NCBI GenBank assembly: GCA_903917955.1
Contig: CAIXCO010000225.1
Coordinates: 1 to 16,512, forward strand
Direction of reading: 5' to 3'
Source: an uncultured Chlorobiaceae bacterium
GTDB lineage: Bacteria > Bacteroidota > Chlorobiia > Chlorobiales > Chlorobiaceae
Length of the DNA stretch: 16,512 bases
Shown piece by piece: positions 8,388 to 16,221 of this stretch. The notes beneath the pieces are model-generated. The model did no database searches and was not told the origin of the DNA. It saw nothing but the letters and a program-made list of their open reading frames with translations. Both the position numbers and the translations under genes were made by a program. The number at the start of each line of letters is the position of its first letter. Within the stretch, counting starts at the first letter, position 1.

Positions 8388-10811
8388 ATGAGGTACGATT
8401 TTTCAAACACAGAGGCGAAATGGCAGGCCCGGTGGCAGCAACAGAATACCTTTTCAACCACTGAAGGGAGCGGCAAGCCAAAATACTATGTCCTCGACAT
8501 GTTTCCCTATCCCAGTGGCACCGGCCTCCATGTCGGCCACCTTGAAGGGTACACCGCGTCAGACATTATCGCTCGATACAAAAGAAGTTGCGGCTACAAT
8601 GTGCTCCACCCGATGGGATGGGACGCTTTTGGACTGCCCGCAGAACAGTTTGCCATCAAAACAGGAACACACCCTAAAACCACCACAGAAGAGAATATCC
8701 GGAGCTTCAAGGGAACCCTTCAGGCTATGGGCTTCTCCTACGACTGGTCGAGGGAGATCAACACCACCAATCCGGGGTATTTCAAATGGACACAGTGGAT
8801 TTTTCTTCAGCTCTATAATCGTGGGCTCGCCTATATGTCGGAAGTGGACGTCAACTGGTGCGAAGAGCTCAAGACCGTTCTGGCAAACGAAGAGGTTGAT
8901 GAAAAAATTGCTGACGGCTACACCGTTGTCCGCCGTCCCCTGCGGCAGTGGGTACTGAAAATCACCGCCTATGCCGACCGCCTGCTTGCTGACCTCGATG
9001 AAGTCGATTGGCCGGAAAATGTCAAACAGATGCAGCGCAACTGGATTGGCCGCTCGGAAGGTGTCGAAATTGATTTTGAACTCCGCTGCCACAACAAAAA
9101 AGTGAGAGTCTATACCACAAGGCCCGATACGCTCTTTGGAGCAACCTACCTTGTGCTCTCTCCAGAGCATCCGCTTGCCGAAAAGCTTGCCACTGCGCTG
9201 CAATTGGTTGCAGTGAAAGAGTATATCAGCAAGGCAAAGCTGAAAACAGAGCTTGAGCGAACGGGCCTGCAAAAGGAAAAAAGCGGCGTTTTTACCGGCT
9301 CTTATGCAATCAACCCTGCAAACGGCGAGCCCCTTCCTGTCTGGATATCCGACTTTGTGTTGATCAGTTATGGCACAGGCGCCATCATGTCCGTCCCTGC
9401 GCATGACAGCCGCGACTGGGAGTTTGCAAAACAGTACAACCTCCCCATTCTTGAGGTCATCAAAAGCCCGTACGATGTTCAGGAAAAGGTTTTTGACGGT
9501 AAAGAGAGCGTTCCGGTCAACTCTTCAAACGATGAACTATCTCTCAACGGGCTCGCGTTCATTGAAGCTTTTGAGCGGATGGCATCATGGCTTGAAACTA
9601 AAAAAGTTGGCCAGAGAAAGGTCAACTACAAGCTTCGCGACTGGATTTTCAGCCGCCAGCGATACTGGGGAGAACCAATCCCGATCAAGCATTACGAGGA
9701 TGGCACCCTTCGCACGGAGACGAACCTGCCGCTTACTCTGCCTGACGTAGAGGCTTATCACCCCTCATCAACCGGCGAATCGCCCCTTGCCAACATTCCG
9801 GACTGGCTCTATGGAAACGATGAGCACGGAGCATTCCGGCGCGAAACCAACACCATGCCCCAATGGGCGGGCAGTTGCTGGTACTACCTCCGCTTCATCG
9901 ACCCTGAAAACAGCAGCAAGTTGATCGACGCGGAAAAAGAGCGTTACTGGATGAACGTCGATCTTTATATCGGCGGCGCTGAACATGCCGTCCTTCACCT
10001 GCTCTACGCACGCTTCTGGCACAAGGTGCTCTTCGATATCGGCCTGGTCAGCACTAGGGAGCCCTTCAAAAAGCTCTTTAACCAGGGGATGATTCTTGGT
10101 GAAGACAATGAGAAAATGTCGAAATCGCGCGGCAACGTCATTCCGGCAGACCACGTCCTTCAGCGATACGGAGCCGATGCCGTGCGTCTCTACGAGATGT
10201 TTTTGGGGCCTCTTGAGCAGGTCAAGCCCTGGAACACCAACGGTATTGAGGGCATAAGCCGTTTTCTGTCGAAAGTGTGGCGACTGGTCTACCCGGAACC
10301 TGAGGGGCCTGCAAAGCAGCTTTCAGTTAACGCCATGCCCGAAGAGCTGCTCAGACGCATGCATAAAGCCATTAAAAAAGTTGGTGAAGATACCGAACAG
10401 CTCAAATTCAATACCGCCATTTCCGAAATGATGGTCTTTGTCAATGAGCTGCACAAAGCGGGCTGCACCAACCGCACGGCTGTTGAAACACTGCTCACGC
10501 TGCTTGCCCCCTACGCACCGCACATCACCGAAGAGCTTTGGGAGAGCATCGGCCACACCGACTCCATCACTCTGGCACCCTTTCCCATCTTTGACGAAAA
10601 ACTTGTCGAAGAGAGCGAGTTGACCATTGCCGTGCAAATCAACGGAAAACTGAGAGGCACATTTTCGGCACCGGCCAAAAGCCCAAAAGAGTTTCTTCTT
10701 GAGGAGGCAAAAAGGGTTGAATCGGTAGGGAAATTTATTGAGGGCCAAACCATTCTCCGTGAAATTGTTGTTCTCGACAAGCTGGTCAACTTTGTTGTAA
10801 AACAAGGGTAA
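8388..10811 (+). CDS. leuS: Leucyl-tRNA synthetase
   Basis: Class I aminoacyl-tRNA synthetase that charges tRNA-Leu and edits mischarged products. It has 807 residues, somewhat shorter than the 860 of E. coli but complete at both ends. The ATP-binding HIGH motif is HVGH (48-51) within PYPSGTGLHVGH. The CP1 editing domain carries TTRPDTLFG (243-251) and GTGAIMSVPAHD. The WYYLRF block and GGAEHAVLHLLYARFWHK are bacterial LeuRS signatures. The KMSKS loop is exact at 576-580. The C-terminal anticodon-binding region ends with VQINGKLRGTFSAPA and a short C-terminal domain. The ATG at 8388 is preceded by a pyrimidine/A-rich leader without a Shine-Dalgarno sequence. A terminator lies just upstream. 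Confidence 0.97.
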   Translation: MRYDFSNTEAKWQARWQQQNTFSTTEGSGKPKYYVLDMFPYPSGTGLHVGHLEGYTASDIIARYKRSCGYNVLHPMGWDAFGLPAEQFAIKTGTHPKTTTEENIRSFKGTLQAMGFSYDWSREINTTNPGYFKWTQWIFLQLYNRGLAYMSEVDVNWCEELKTVLANEEVDEKIADGYTVVRRPLRQWVLKITAYADRLLADLDEVDWPENVKQMQRNWIGRSEGVEIDFELRCHNKKVRVYTTRPDTLFGATYLVLSPEHPLAEKLATALQLVAVKEYISKAKLKTELERTGLQKEKSGVFTGSYAINPANGEPLPVWISDFVLISYGTGAIMSVPAHDSRDWEFAKQYNLPILEVIKSPYDVQEKVFDGKESVPVNSSNDELSLNGLAFIEAFERMASWLETKKVGQRKVNYKLRDWIFSRQRYWGEPIPIKHYEDGTLRTETNLPLTLPDVEAYHPSSTGESPLANIPDWLYGNDEHGAFRRETNTMPQWAGSCWYYLRFIDPENSSKLIDAEKERYWMNVDLYIGGAEHAVLHLLYARFWHKVLFDIGLVSTREPFKKLFNQGMILGEDNEKMSKSRGNVIPADHVLQRYGADAVRLYEMFLGPLEQVKPWNTNGIEGISRFLSKVWRLVYPEPEGPAKQLSVNAMPEELLRRMHKAIKKVGEDTEQLKFNTAISEMMVFVNELHKAGCTNRTAVETLLTLLAPYAPHITEELWESIGHTDSITLAPFPIFDEKLVEESELTIAVQINGKLRGTFSAPAKSPKEFLLEEAKRVESVGKFIEGQTILREIVVLDKLVNFVVKQG

Positions 10812-10838
10812 AGCAGGGGATTATAGAATGCAATTATT

Positions 10839-10902
10839 GCCGGAGAGAATTATTTTATGTAAAATCCATTCAGGAAGCATAAAATTGACTCTCCGGCTTT
10901 TT
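10839..10902 (+). terminator. Two-tier terminator after leuS
   Basis: An outer 9-bp stem, GCCGGAGAG (10839-10847) with CTCTCCGGC (10889-10897), encloses an inner 8-bp stem, ATTTTATG (10852-10859) with CATAAAAT (10878-10885). T5 follows directly at 10898-10902. The GC-rich base next to the T-tract fits an intrinsic terminator; the long inner arm is unusual. Confidence 0.75.
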
Positions 10903-10993
10903 ATCTCCGTTGCAACAAGTTATTTTCCACGTTCCCGAAGCCCTGTAATGGGGCGATGTATCCTTTTTTTTAACACATAAAACATGGGTATCA

Positions 10994-12994
10994 ATGGCTA
11001 CAGACGAAACAACATCCAACGCACAGAACACCGTGACCCCCACTGCAGAAGTATCAATCAGCTCTGTTCTGTCTGAAAAGCGGAAATTTCCGCCTCCGGC
11101 CGATTTTGCACTCAATGCCCATGTCTCCTCCATGGCAGAATATGAGAAACTCTATGCTGCCGCTGAAGCAGACCCGGAAGCCTACTGGGCAGGACTTGCT
11201 GAAAAGTTCCACTGGTTCAAAAAATGGGATACCGTTCTTGAGTGGAACTCTCCCTTTGCAAAATGGTTTAAGGGTGGAAAAACCAATATCTGCTACAACG
11301 CCCTTGATGTCCATGTCAAGAGTTGGAGAAAAAACAAGGCTGCCATTATCTGGGAAGGAGAAGAGGGGGACCAGCGGGTTCTGACCTACGGTGAACTGCA
11401 CCGCCAGGTCAGCAAGTTTGCGAACGTGCTGAAAATCGCTGGCATCAAGCCTGGCGAAAGAGTTGCAATCTATATGGGCATGGTTCCTGAGCTGATTATA
11501 GCCGTTCTCGCCTGTGCACGTGTTGGAGCTGTCCATAACGTTATTTTTGCCGGCTTCTCGGCTCATGCCATTACCGAGCGTGTCAATGATTCACGCGCAA
11601 AAATGGTTATCTGCGCAGATGGCACAAGACGCCGTGGCGGTTCCATCAACCTGAAAAATATTGTTGATGAGGCTATTGTCAACACTCCCTCAGTTCGCAG
11701 TGTCGTCGTTTTGAAAGTGACCAATGAAGAGGTCCACATGCATAACGGGATGGACCATTGGTGGCACGATCTCATGGGCCTTGCTGCTGATGAATGCGAA
11801 CCGGCACAGCTCGACGCAGAACATCCGCTCTTCGTGCTCTACACCAGCGGTTCCACCGGAAAACCAAAAGGTATCCTGCACACCACCGCTGGCTACATGG
11901 TCCATGCTGCAAGTTCATTTAAATATGTTTTTGATATCAAGGATGAGGATATCTACTTCTGTACAGCAGACGTCGGCTGGATTACCGGGCACACCTACAT
12001 GGCTTATGGTCCTCTGCTCTGCGGCGCAACCATGCTGATGTACGAAGGCGCTCCAAACTATCCGCAGTGGGATCGCTTCTGGGATATCATCAACCGCCAC
12101 AAAGTCACCATCTTCTATACCGCACCAACCGCTATCCGCGCCTTTATCCGCGCCGGAAACGAATGGGTCACCAAACACAACCTCAGCTCGCTCCGCCTTC
12201 TCGGCAGTGTAGGCGAACCGATCAACCCTGATGTATGGATGTGGTACCACAAGGTCGTTGGACAGGAAAGATGTCCGATTGTCGACACCTGGTGGCAGAC
12301 TGAAACAGGCGGCATCATGGTCTCTCCGCTTCCGGGCGCAACCCCCACAAAACCCGGCACGGCCACTCGCCCACTGCCTGGTATCATGGTAGACGTTGTC
12401 CACAAGGATGGCACCCCATGCGTAGCCAACGAAGGCGGATACCTCGTCATCAAAAAGCCATGGCCCTCCATGCTCCGTACCATCTACGGCGACGACGCAC
12501 GGTACGAAAAAACCTACTGGTCGGACTTTAACGACATGTACTTCACCGGTGACGGTGCCCGCAAGGATGAGGATGGATACGTCTGGATCATGGGACGTGT
12601 TGATGATGTGGTCAACGTTTCAGGTCATCGCCTCGGCACCAGTGAAGTCGAAAGCGCACTGGTTTCGCACGAAGCGGTTGCTGAAGCTGCCGTTGTCAGC
12701 CGTCCCGATGAGCTGAAAGGCAATGCCCTTGTCGCCTTTGTGACCCTGAAAGATGAATATGTCGGCGACATGACACTCCGCGAAGCCCTGCGCAACCACG
12801 TTGCCAAGGAGATCGGACCTATTGCCAAGCCTGACGAAATCAGATGGGCCAAAGGACTTCCAAAAACACGCAGCGGCAAAATCATGCGCCGTCTCCTTCG
12901 TGAACTTGCCACAAGCAATGAGATCAAGGGGGATGTTACGACACTTGAGGATTTCGGTGTGCTTGAAACCCTTCGCGATCAGGAAAGCGACTAA
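10994..12994 (+). CDS. acsA: Acetyl-CoA synthetase (AMP-forming)
   Basis: Activates acetate with ATP and CoA to acetyl-CoA through acetyl-AMP. It has 666 residues; the family is about 650. The AMP-binding P-loop is YTSGSTGKPKG (283-293). TADVGWITGHTY and WWQTETGG (433-440; W434 is in the acetate pocket by family knowledge) separate acetyl-CoA synthetases from longer-chain relatives. The hinge and C-terminal domain show TGDGARKDEDGYVWIMGRVDD and RSGKIMRR. K629 in that motif is the lysine acetylated to switch off the enzyme in other bacteria, so similar control is possible. The ATG at 10994 is chosen; an ATG at 10984 is out of frame. The gene sits alone between two terminators. In a green sulfur bacterium it would serve acetate assimilation, which is inference. 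Confidence 0.96.
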   Translation: MATDETTSNAQNTVTPTAEVSISSVLSEKRKFPPPADFALNAHVSSMAEYEKLYAAAEADPEAYWAGLAEKFHWFKKWDTVLEWNSPFAKWFKGGKTNICYNALDVHVKSWRKNKAAIIWEGEEGDQRVLTYGELHRQVSKFANVLKIAGIKPGERVAIYMGMVPELIIAVLACARVGAVHNVIFAGFSAHAITERVNDSRAKMVICADGTRRRGGSINLKNIVDEAIVNTPSVRSVVVLKVTNEEVHMHNGMDHWWHDLMGLAADECEPAQLDAEHPLFVLYTSGSTGKPKGILHTTAGYMVHAASSFKYVFDIKDEDIYFCTADVGWITGHTYMAYGPLLCGATMLMYEGAPNYPQWDRFWDIINRHKVTIFYTAPTAIRAFIRAGNEWVTKHNLSSLRLLGSVGEPINPDVWMWYHKVVGQERCPIVDTWWQTETGGIMVSPLPGATPTKPGTATRPLPGIMVDVVHKDGTPCVANEGGYLVIKKPWPSMLRTIYGDDARYEKTYWSDFNDMYFTGDGARKDEDGYVWIMGRVDDVVNVSGHRLGTSEVESALVSHEAVAEAAVVSRPDELKGNALVAFVTLKDEYVGDMTLREALRNHVAKEIGPIAKPDEIRWAKGLPKTRSGKIMRRLLRELATSNEIKGDVTTLEDFGVLETLRDQESD

Positions 12995-13029
12995 GGTATC
13001 AACGCTTTTGATTGATAAACGAAAGTAAG

Positions 13030-13076
13030 GCGGGGAAAAGCGCAGCATCAGTCTGCGCTTTTCCCCGCTTTTTTTT
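13030..13076. terminator. Strong hairpin between acsA and tspO
   Basis: A perfect 16-bp stem (13030-13045 with 13053-13068) with loop CATCAGT is followed by eight T residues (13069-13076) on the + strand. It is a textbook terminator for acsA. The T-tract overlaps the tspO stop codon on the other strand, so the hairpin also lies directly after tspO, although a T-tract is missing in that direction. Confidence 0.92.
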
Positions 13077-13558
13077 CACACGCAATTGAGCTGCCAGATC
13101 GTAAAATTCAGAAACGCAGCAAAACTCACCCAGAGGAGATAGGGAATCAAAAGATTACCTGCCAAAGGGACAATTGCCCTGAATTTCACAAGAGTCAAGA
13201 GAATGGTCAACCAGAGTGGAACAATCACTGCCAGCGCGAGCAACGGGGAGTGCTGACCAAAAAATGCCGCAGACCAGCCAAGATTGAGCAGCAGTTGACC
13301 TCCAAAAAGAAAAAGAGCCCCCTTCACCGCTTTATTTTTATCCCACTGCATCACAACGAGATAGAGAGCAATTCCCATAAGCAGAAAGAGCAGACTCCAT
13401 GCCGGAGGAAAAAGCCAGTCAGGCGGGTTCCACGAAGGTTTATTGAGCAAATGGTAGTACCACTCAGAACCCGGCAAAGGCGTAAAGGTGCTGCCCAAGT
13501 ATGCAAAAACAAAACACAAGCCGATTGAGAGGGCGAGTTTTGGAAAATTGAGTTTCAT
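13076..13558 (-). CDS. tspO: TspO/MBR family tryptophan-rich membrane protein
   Basis: A small inner-membrane protein of the translocator/benzodiazepine-receptor family, known to bind porphyrins and to modulate tetrapyrrole-linked regulation in Rhodobacter. From the ATG at 13558 it has 160 residues, the usual length, with five hydrophobic membrane spans. Family motifs are WYYHLLNKPSWNPPDWLFPP (33-52), a block around LNLGWSAAFF (91-100) and PYLLWVSFAAFLN (139-151). The frame is open back to an ATG at 13660, but the extra 34 residues precede the conserved N-terminus, so the inner start (or Met two codons earlier, 13564) is preferred. It converges on acsA and stands as a single gene. A role near bacteriochlorophyll or haem metabolism is plausible in a phototroph but not shown by any neighbour. 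Confidence 0.9.
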   Translation of the reverse strand: MKLNFPKLALSIGLCFVFAYLGSTFTPLPGSEWYYHLLNKPSWNPPDWLFPPAWSLLFLLMGIALYLVVMQWDKNKAVKGALFLFGGQLLLNLGWSAAFFGQHSPLLALAVIVPLWLTILLTLVKFRAIVPLAGNLLIPYLLWVSFAAFLNFTIWQLNCV

Positions 13559-13665
13559 GATCATCAGAATTAAGGTTATCAAAACAGGAATATCAGTATA
13601 ACTCAAAAAACAGAGAGATTTTGCTGTATGTCGGAAATGCAGGAAATAGCGGGAATACAAGGAAT

Positions 13666-13692
13666 GCCGAGCTGGAACTCGGCGCTCCCTGG
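13666..13692 (+). repeat. REP-like dispersed palindrome, copy B
   Basis: It matches copy A (1459-1485) at 24 of 27 bases in the same orientation. The core GCCGAGCT-GG-AACTCGGC has one mismatch in the stem. The fold can extend outward: GGA at 13661-13663 can pair with TCC at 13686-13688, flanking the core stem. Presence in two unrelated intergenic gaps supports a genome-wide repeat family. Confidence 0.65.
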
Positions 13693-13730
13693 CGCAAAAA
13701 GAGGAGACTATCCTGAATTCCCTGGAGAAA

Positions 13731-13739
13731 TGTTATATT
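13731..13739 (+). promoter_or_regulatory. Candidate extended -10 promoter for lpxC-fabZ
   Basis: TGT-TATATT is an extended -10 like the one before pnp. It would give a leader of roughly 140 bases before the ATG at 13888. No good -35 box is visible. Confidence 0.3.
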
Positions 13740-13887
13740 AAAACCCTCTTACACTGGTTAAACAAGCGTCCTGATTTGAACCTGAAATGGTTCTTTCTTA
13801 TCTTCAAGGCCGAAAATTATTCACCAGTACAATTTGTCTTCATTTCCTGCAAGGATCTATCCCGGGCAGGAGCAACGCGATTCCACT

Positions 13888-15291
13888 ATGCTCATTCATC
13901 AGCGTACGCTTCAAAAAGAAGCTTCTCTCTGTGGTACAGGACTGCACACCGGCAAAGAATGCGTGATCACTTTTAAACCGGCTCCGGTAAACTATGGCTA
14001 TCGGTTTGTGCGTACCGATGTTGAAAACAGCCCGGAAATACCCGCCCTGATCGAAAATGTCGTTGATGTCCTGCGTGGCACCACCATTGCACTTGACGGC
14101 GTGAAAGTTCATACGACCGAACACGTGCTTGGTGCCCTTTACGGCCTCCAGATCGATAACTGCCGCATTGAACTGAGCGGTCCAGAACCACCGGTCATGG
14201 ACGGAAGCTCGCACCCTTTTGCAGAAGCACTCCTCGAAGCTGGTTTTCAGGAACAGAGTGAACCGAAAAACTACCTCGTCATTGACGAAACAATTGAATA
14301 CCATGACGCAGAAAATGGCGTGGATATTGTAGCACTGCCTCTCGACAGCTTCAGGATAACCGTCATGGTCGATTATAAAAATCCGGCACTCGGCTCACAG
14401 CACTCAGGCCTTTTTGACCTTGACAAGGAGTTTGTCAAAGAATTTTCATCTTCCAGAACCTTCTGTTTCCTCAGCGAAGTTGAGGCACTTGCAAATCAGG
14501 GGATCATCAAGGGTGGCGATGTCGACAACGCGATTGTCATTGTTGACAAAACCATGTGCGAAGAGGAACTTGCCGACCTTGGCAAAAAACTTGGTCTGGA
14601 GAGCAATAATCTTGTGCTTGGTGAAAACGGTATCCTTAACAACCGCGAATTGCGCTTCAAAAACGAGCCTGCTCGCCATAAACTGCTTGACCTTCTCGGC
14701 GACATTGCACTCCTCGGCATGCCACTCAAGGCGCAGGTACTCGCCGCCCGTCCCGGTCACGCATCGAATGTAGAATTTGTCAAGCAGCTCAAAAAATATG
14801 CCGACCGCAACAAGCTTGCCCGACAGTACCAGCACGAAAAAAAGGCGGGCGTTATTTTTGACATCAATGCGATTCAAAAAATCCTCCCCCATCGCTATCC
14901 CTTCCTGTTGATCGACAAGATTGTGGAGTTCAAACTTGACGAAAAAATTGTATCAATTAAAAACGTCACCATCAACGAGCCCTTCTTCCAAGGCCATTTT
15001 CCGGGAAATCCCATCATGCCCGGCGTGCTCATTCTTGAGGCCATGGCCCAGACCGGCGGCATCATGATGCTCAACGGCAACGACAATATCCAGGAGAGCG
15101 TCGTCTACTTCATGGGTATCGACAAGGCCCGCTTCCGCAAACCGGTGCTTCCGGGCGACACACTGGTCATTGAAGCAACCTTGACCAACAAGCGCAGAAA
15201 CGTCTGCCAGTTTGACGCAAAAGCATTCGTAAGAGGAGAGCTTGTCTGCGAAGCATCCCTTATGGCAACAGTCGCACCGAAAAACAAGTAA
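13888..15291 (+). CDS. lpxC/fabZ: Bifunctional LpxC-FabZ: UDP-acyl-GlcNAc deacetylase / 3-hydroxyacyl-ACP dehydratase
   Basis: One 467-residue protein carries two enzymes. Residues 1 to about 305 are LpxC, the zinc deacetylase of the committed step in lipid A synthesis. Its metal and catalytic residues align with E. coli: E78 and H79 in TTEHV, H264 and D268 in RHKLLDLLGD, and H291 in GHASN. Residues from about 325 are FabZ, the dehydratase of fatty-acid elongation, with H370 and E384 in GHFPGNPIMPGVLILEAMAQ, 14 residues apart as expected. A short charged linker (about 306-320) joins them. The fusion is known in Bacteroidetes and Chlorobi. Both enzymes draw on hydroxyacyl-ACP pools, so fusion may balance lipid A against phospholipid. 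The ATG at 13888 gives the normal LpxC start; AGGAG lies upstream at 13868-13872 but 15 bases away. An upstream TTG at 13834 is in frame but adds nothing conserved. Confidence 0.96.
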   Translation: MLIHQRTLQKEASLCGTGLHTGKECVITFKPAPVNYGYRFVRTDVENSPEIPALIENVVDVLRGTTIALDGVKVHTTEHVLGALYGLQIDNCRIELSGPEPPVMDGSSHPFAEALLEAGFQEQSEPKNYLVIDETIEYHDAENGVDIVALPLDSFRITVMVDYKNPALGSQHSGLFDLDKEFVKEFSSSRTFCFLSEVEALANQGIIKGGDVDNAIVIVDKTMCEEELADLGKKLGLESNNLVLGENGILNNRELRFKNEPARHKLLDLLGDIALLGMPLKAQVLAARPGHASNVEFVKQLKKYADRNKLARQYQHEKKAGVIFDINAIQKILPHRYPFLLIDKIVEFKLDEKIVSIKNVTINEPFFQGHFPGNPIMPGVLILEAMAQTGGIMMLNGNDNIQESVVYFMGIDKARFRKPVLPGDTLVIEATLTNKRRNVCQFDAKAFVRGELVCEASLMATVAPKNK

Positions 15292-15317
15292 AAGAATATC
15301 ACCCTGCATTGCTGACC

Positions 15318-15348
15318 GCGCCCGGCCAATCAAAAGCCGGGCGCTTTT
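15318..15348 (+). terminator. Terminator after lpxC-fabZ
   Basis: GCGCCCGGC (15318-15326) and GCCGGGCGC (15336-15344) form a perfect 9-bp GC-rich stem with a 9-base loop, followed by T4. The T-tract is short but the stem is strong. Confidence 0.75.
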
Positions 15349-15639
15349 CACATTGCTTCCCTGCAATAAAACAGCCTTCAAAGAGCTGCCTGAAATGCTC
15401 ATTCCACAATTCATCAACAAGTTATCAACATTTCACACTCCGCGACAGAACGCAGGTTAACTATATTAAGTCACAACAAATAAATGATTTAAAAGATTGT
15501 TGCGGAAAAATTCATCCTGCGCCTGCAAAGTTGTCAATATCAAGGGCAGATAATTGAGTGCCTGTAATAACAAGGCATAACAGCAACAATAACAAGAGGT
15601 AAAACTTCCCTTCAAAGAGAGGGAAACGTTTATCGAAAC
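15349..15639. other. AT-rich non-coding gap, lpxC-fabZ to pgsA
   Basis: No gene is supported in these 291 bases between two converging genes. It holds one DnaA-box-like 9-mer, TTATCAACA (15422-15430), with a poorer one, TCATCAACA (15411-15419), close by. It also holds a 6-bp hairpin (15606-15625) that could end pgsA transcripts. On the + strand TATATT occurs at 15462-15467 without a -35 box. A small RNA is possible but nothing here demonstrates one. Confidence 0.5.
15602..15625 (-). terminator. Possible weak terminator after pgsA
   Basis: On the minus strand TTCCCT (15625-15620) pairs with AGGGAA (15611-15606), with an 8-base loop, and is followed by GTTTT. It lies 15 bases beyond the pgsA stop. 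The stem is short, so this is tentative. Confidence 0.35.
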
Positions 15640-16221
15640 TCAGGCCTTGTACTCCATTCCCCTGTGAATTTTAAAAAATCTCACGCAATAGAGGAGAAAA
15701 GAGTAGAGAAGCATAAGGGTAGAGAGATAGAGAAAAAACTCCTTCAGATGATATTGCCTGAAAAAAGGATGAGGCCAGACCATGGCGATAAACATCATAG
15801 AGACAAAGCCTACCGCCCATTTTCCCGGCCAGAGAGAGGTCGTCACCACTGAATGACGAAATTTTACATACCCCGCACCGATAAAAATCAGGATATCGCG
15901 GAGCACGGCAAAAAGCACAAACCACAAAGGAAGCTGGCCAATCCAGAGAAAATAGAGGGCCACACTGGAAAGGCAAAGTTTGTCGGCAAGAGGATCAAGA
16001 ATTTTACCCATCTCTGAAACCTCATTCGTCCACCGCGCCGCCTGGCCGTCGAACCAGTCAGTCAGGACGGCCACAATCATGATGACAATGGCAATGTCGA
16101 GATGACCGGTATGAAAATAGTAGAGAAACCAGGGTATCAGGAGTATTCTCAGAAAACTGAGAAAATTCGGGAGATTAAAAATACGACCTTTCATATTCAG
16201 TTTTTTGTCAAATTCAAGCAT
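15640..16221 (-). CDS. pgsA: CDP-alcohol phosphatidyltransferase, PgsA-like
   Basis: Most likely CDP-diacylglycerol--glycerol-3-phosphate 3-phosphatidyltransferase, the first committed step to phosphatidylglycerol in the inner membrane. It has 193 residues, close to E. coli PgsA (182). The full family motif is present: D55-x2-D58-G59-x2-A62-R63-x8-G72-x3-D76-x3-D80, whose Asp residues bind the metal and CDP. The N-terminal LPNFLSFLRILLIP matches the PgsA type, and further hydrophobic spans follow. The start may be Met1 (16221) or Met10 (16194); neither has a clear ribosome-binding site, and Met10 would place the conserved block nearer the N-terminus as in E. coli. Bacteria can encode several members of this family, so another head group cannot be excluded. 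It appears to be a single gene. Confidence 0.83.
   Translation of the reverse strand: MLEFDKKLNMKGRIFNLPNFLSFLRILLIPWFLYYFHTGHLDIAIVIMIVAVLTDWFDGQAARWTNEVSEMGKILDPLADKLCLSSVALYFLWIGQLPLWFVLFAVLRDILIFIGAGYVKFRHSVVTTSLWPGKWAVGFVSMMFIAMVWPHPFFRQYHLKEFFLYLSTLMLLYSFLLYCVRFFKIHRGMEYKA

Larger units (their letters stand above)
13559..13887. other. Divergent gap between tspO and lpxC-fabZ
   Basis: This 329-base gap should hold the promoters of both flanking genes. It contains REP-like copy B (13666-13692) and a candidate extended -10 for lpxC (13731-13739). No separate gene is supported; short open frames here start at TTG and have no recognisable content. Confidence 0.6.

Noticed and set aside
8559..9404. 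281-codon open frame on the minus strand inside leuS
   Set aside because: It is opposite conserved synthetase and editing domains, with no family features of its own.
13559..13660. Longer N-terminus for TspO from the ATG at 13660
   Set aside because: The added 34 residues lie before the conserved N-terminus and exceed normal family length.
15411..15430. Two DnaA-box-like 9-mers in an AT-rich gap, suggesting a replication origin
   Set aside because: Only TTATCAACA is close to consensus, the other has two mismatches, and there is no dnaA, dnaN or cluster of further boxes nearby.
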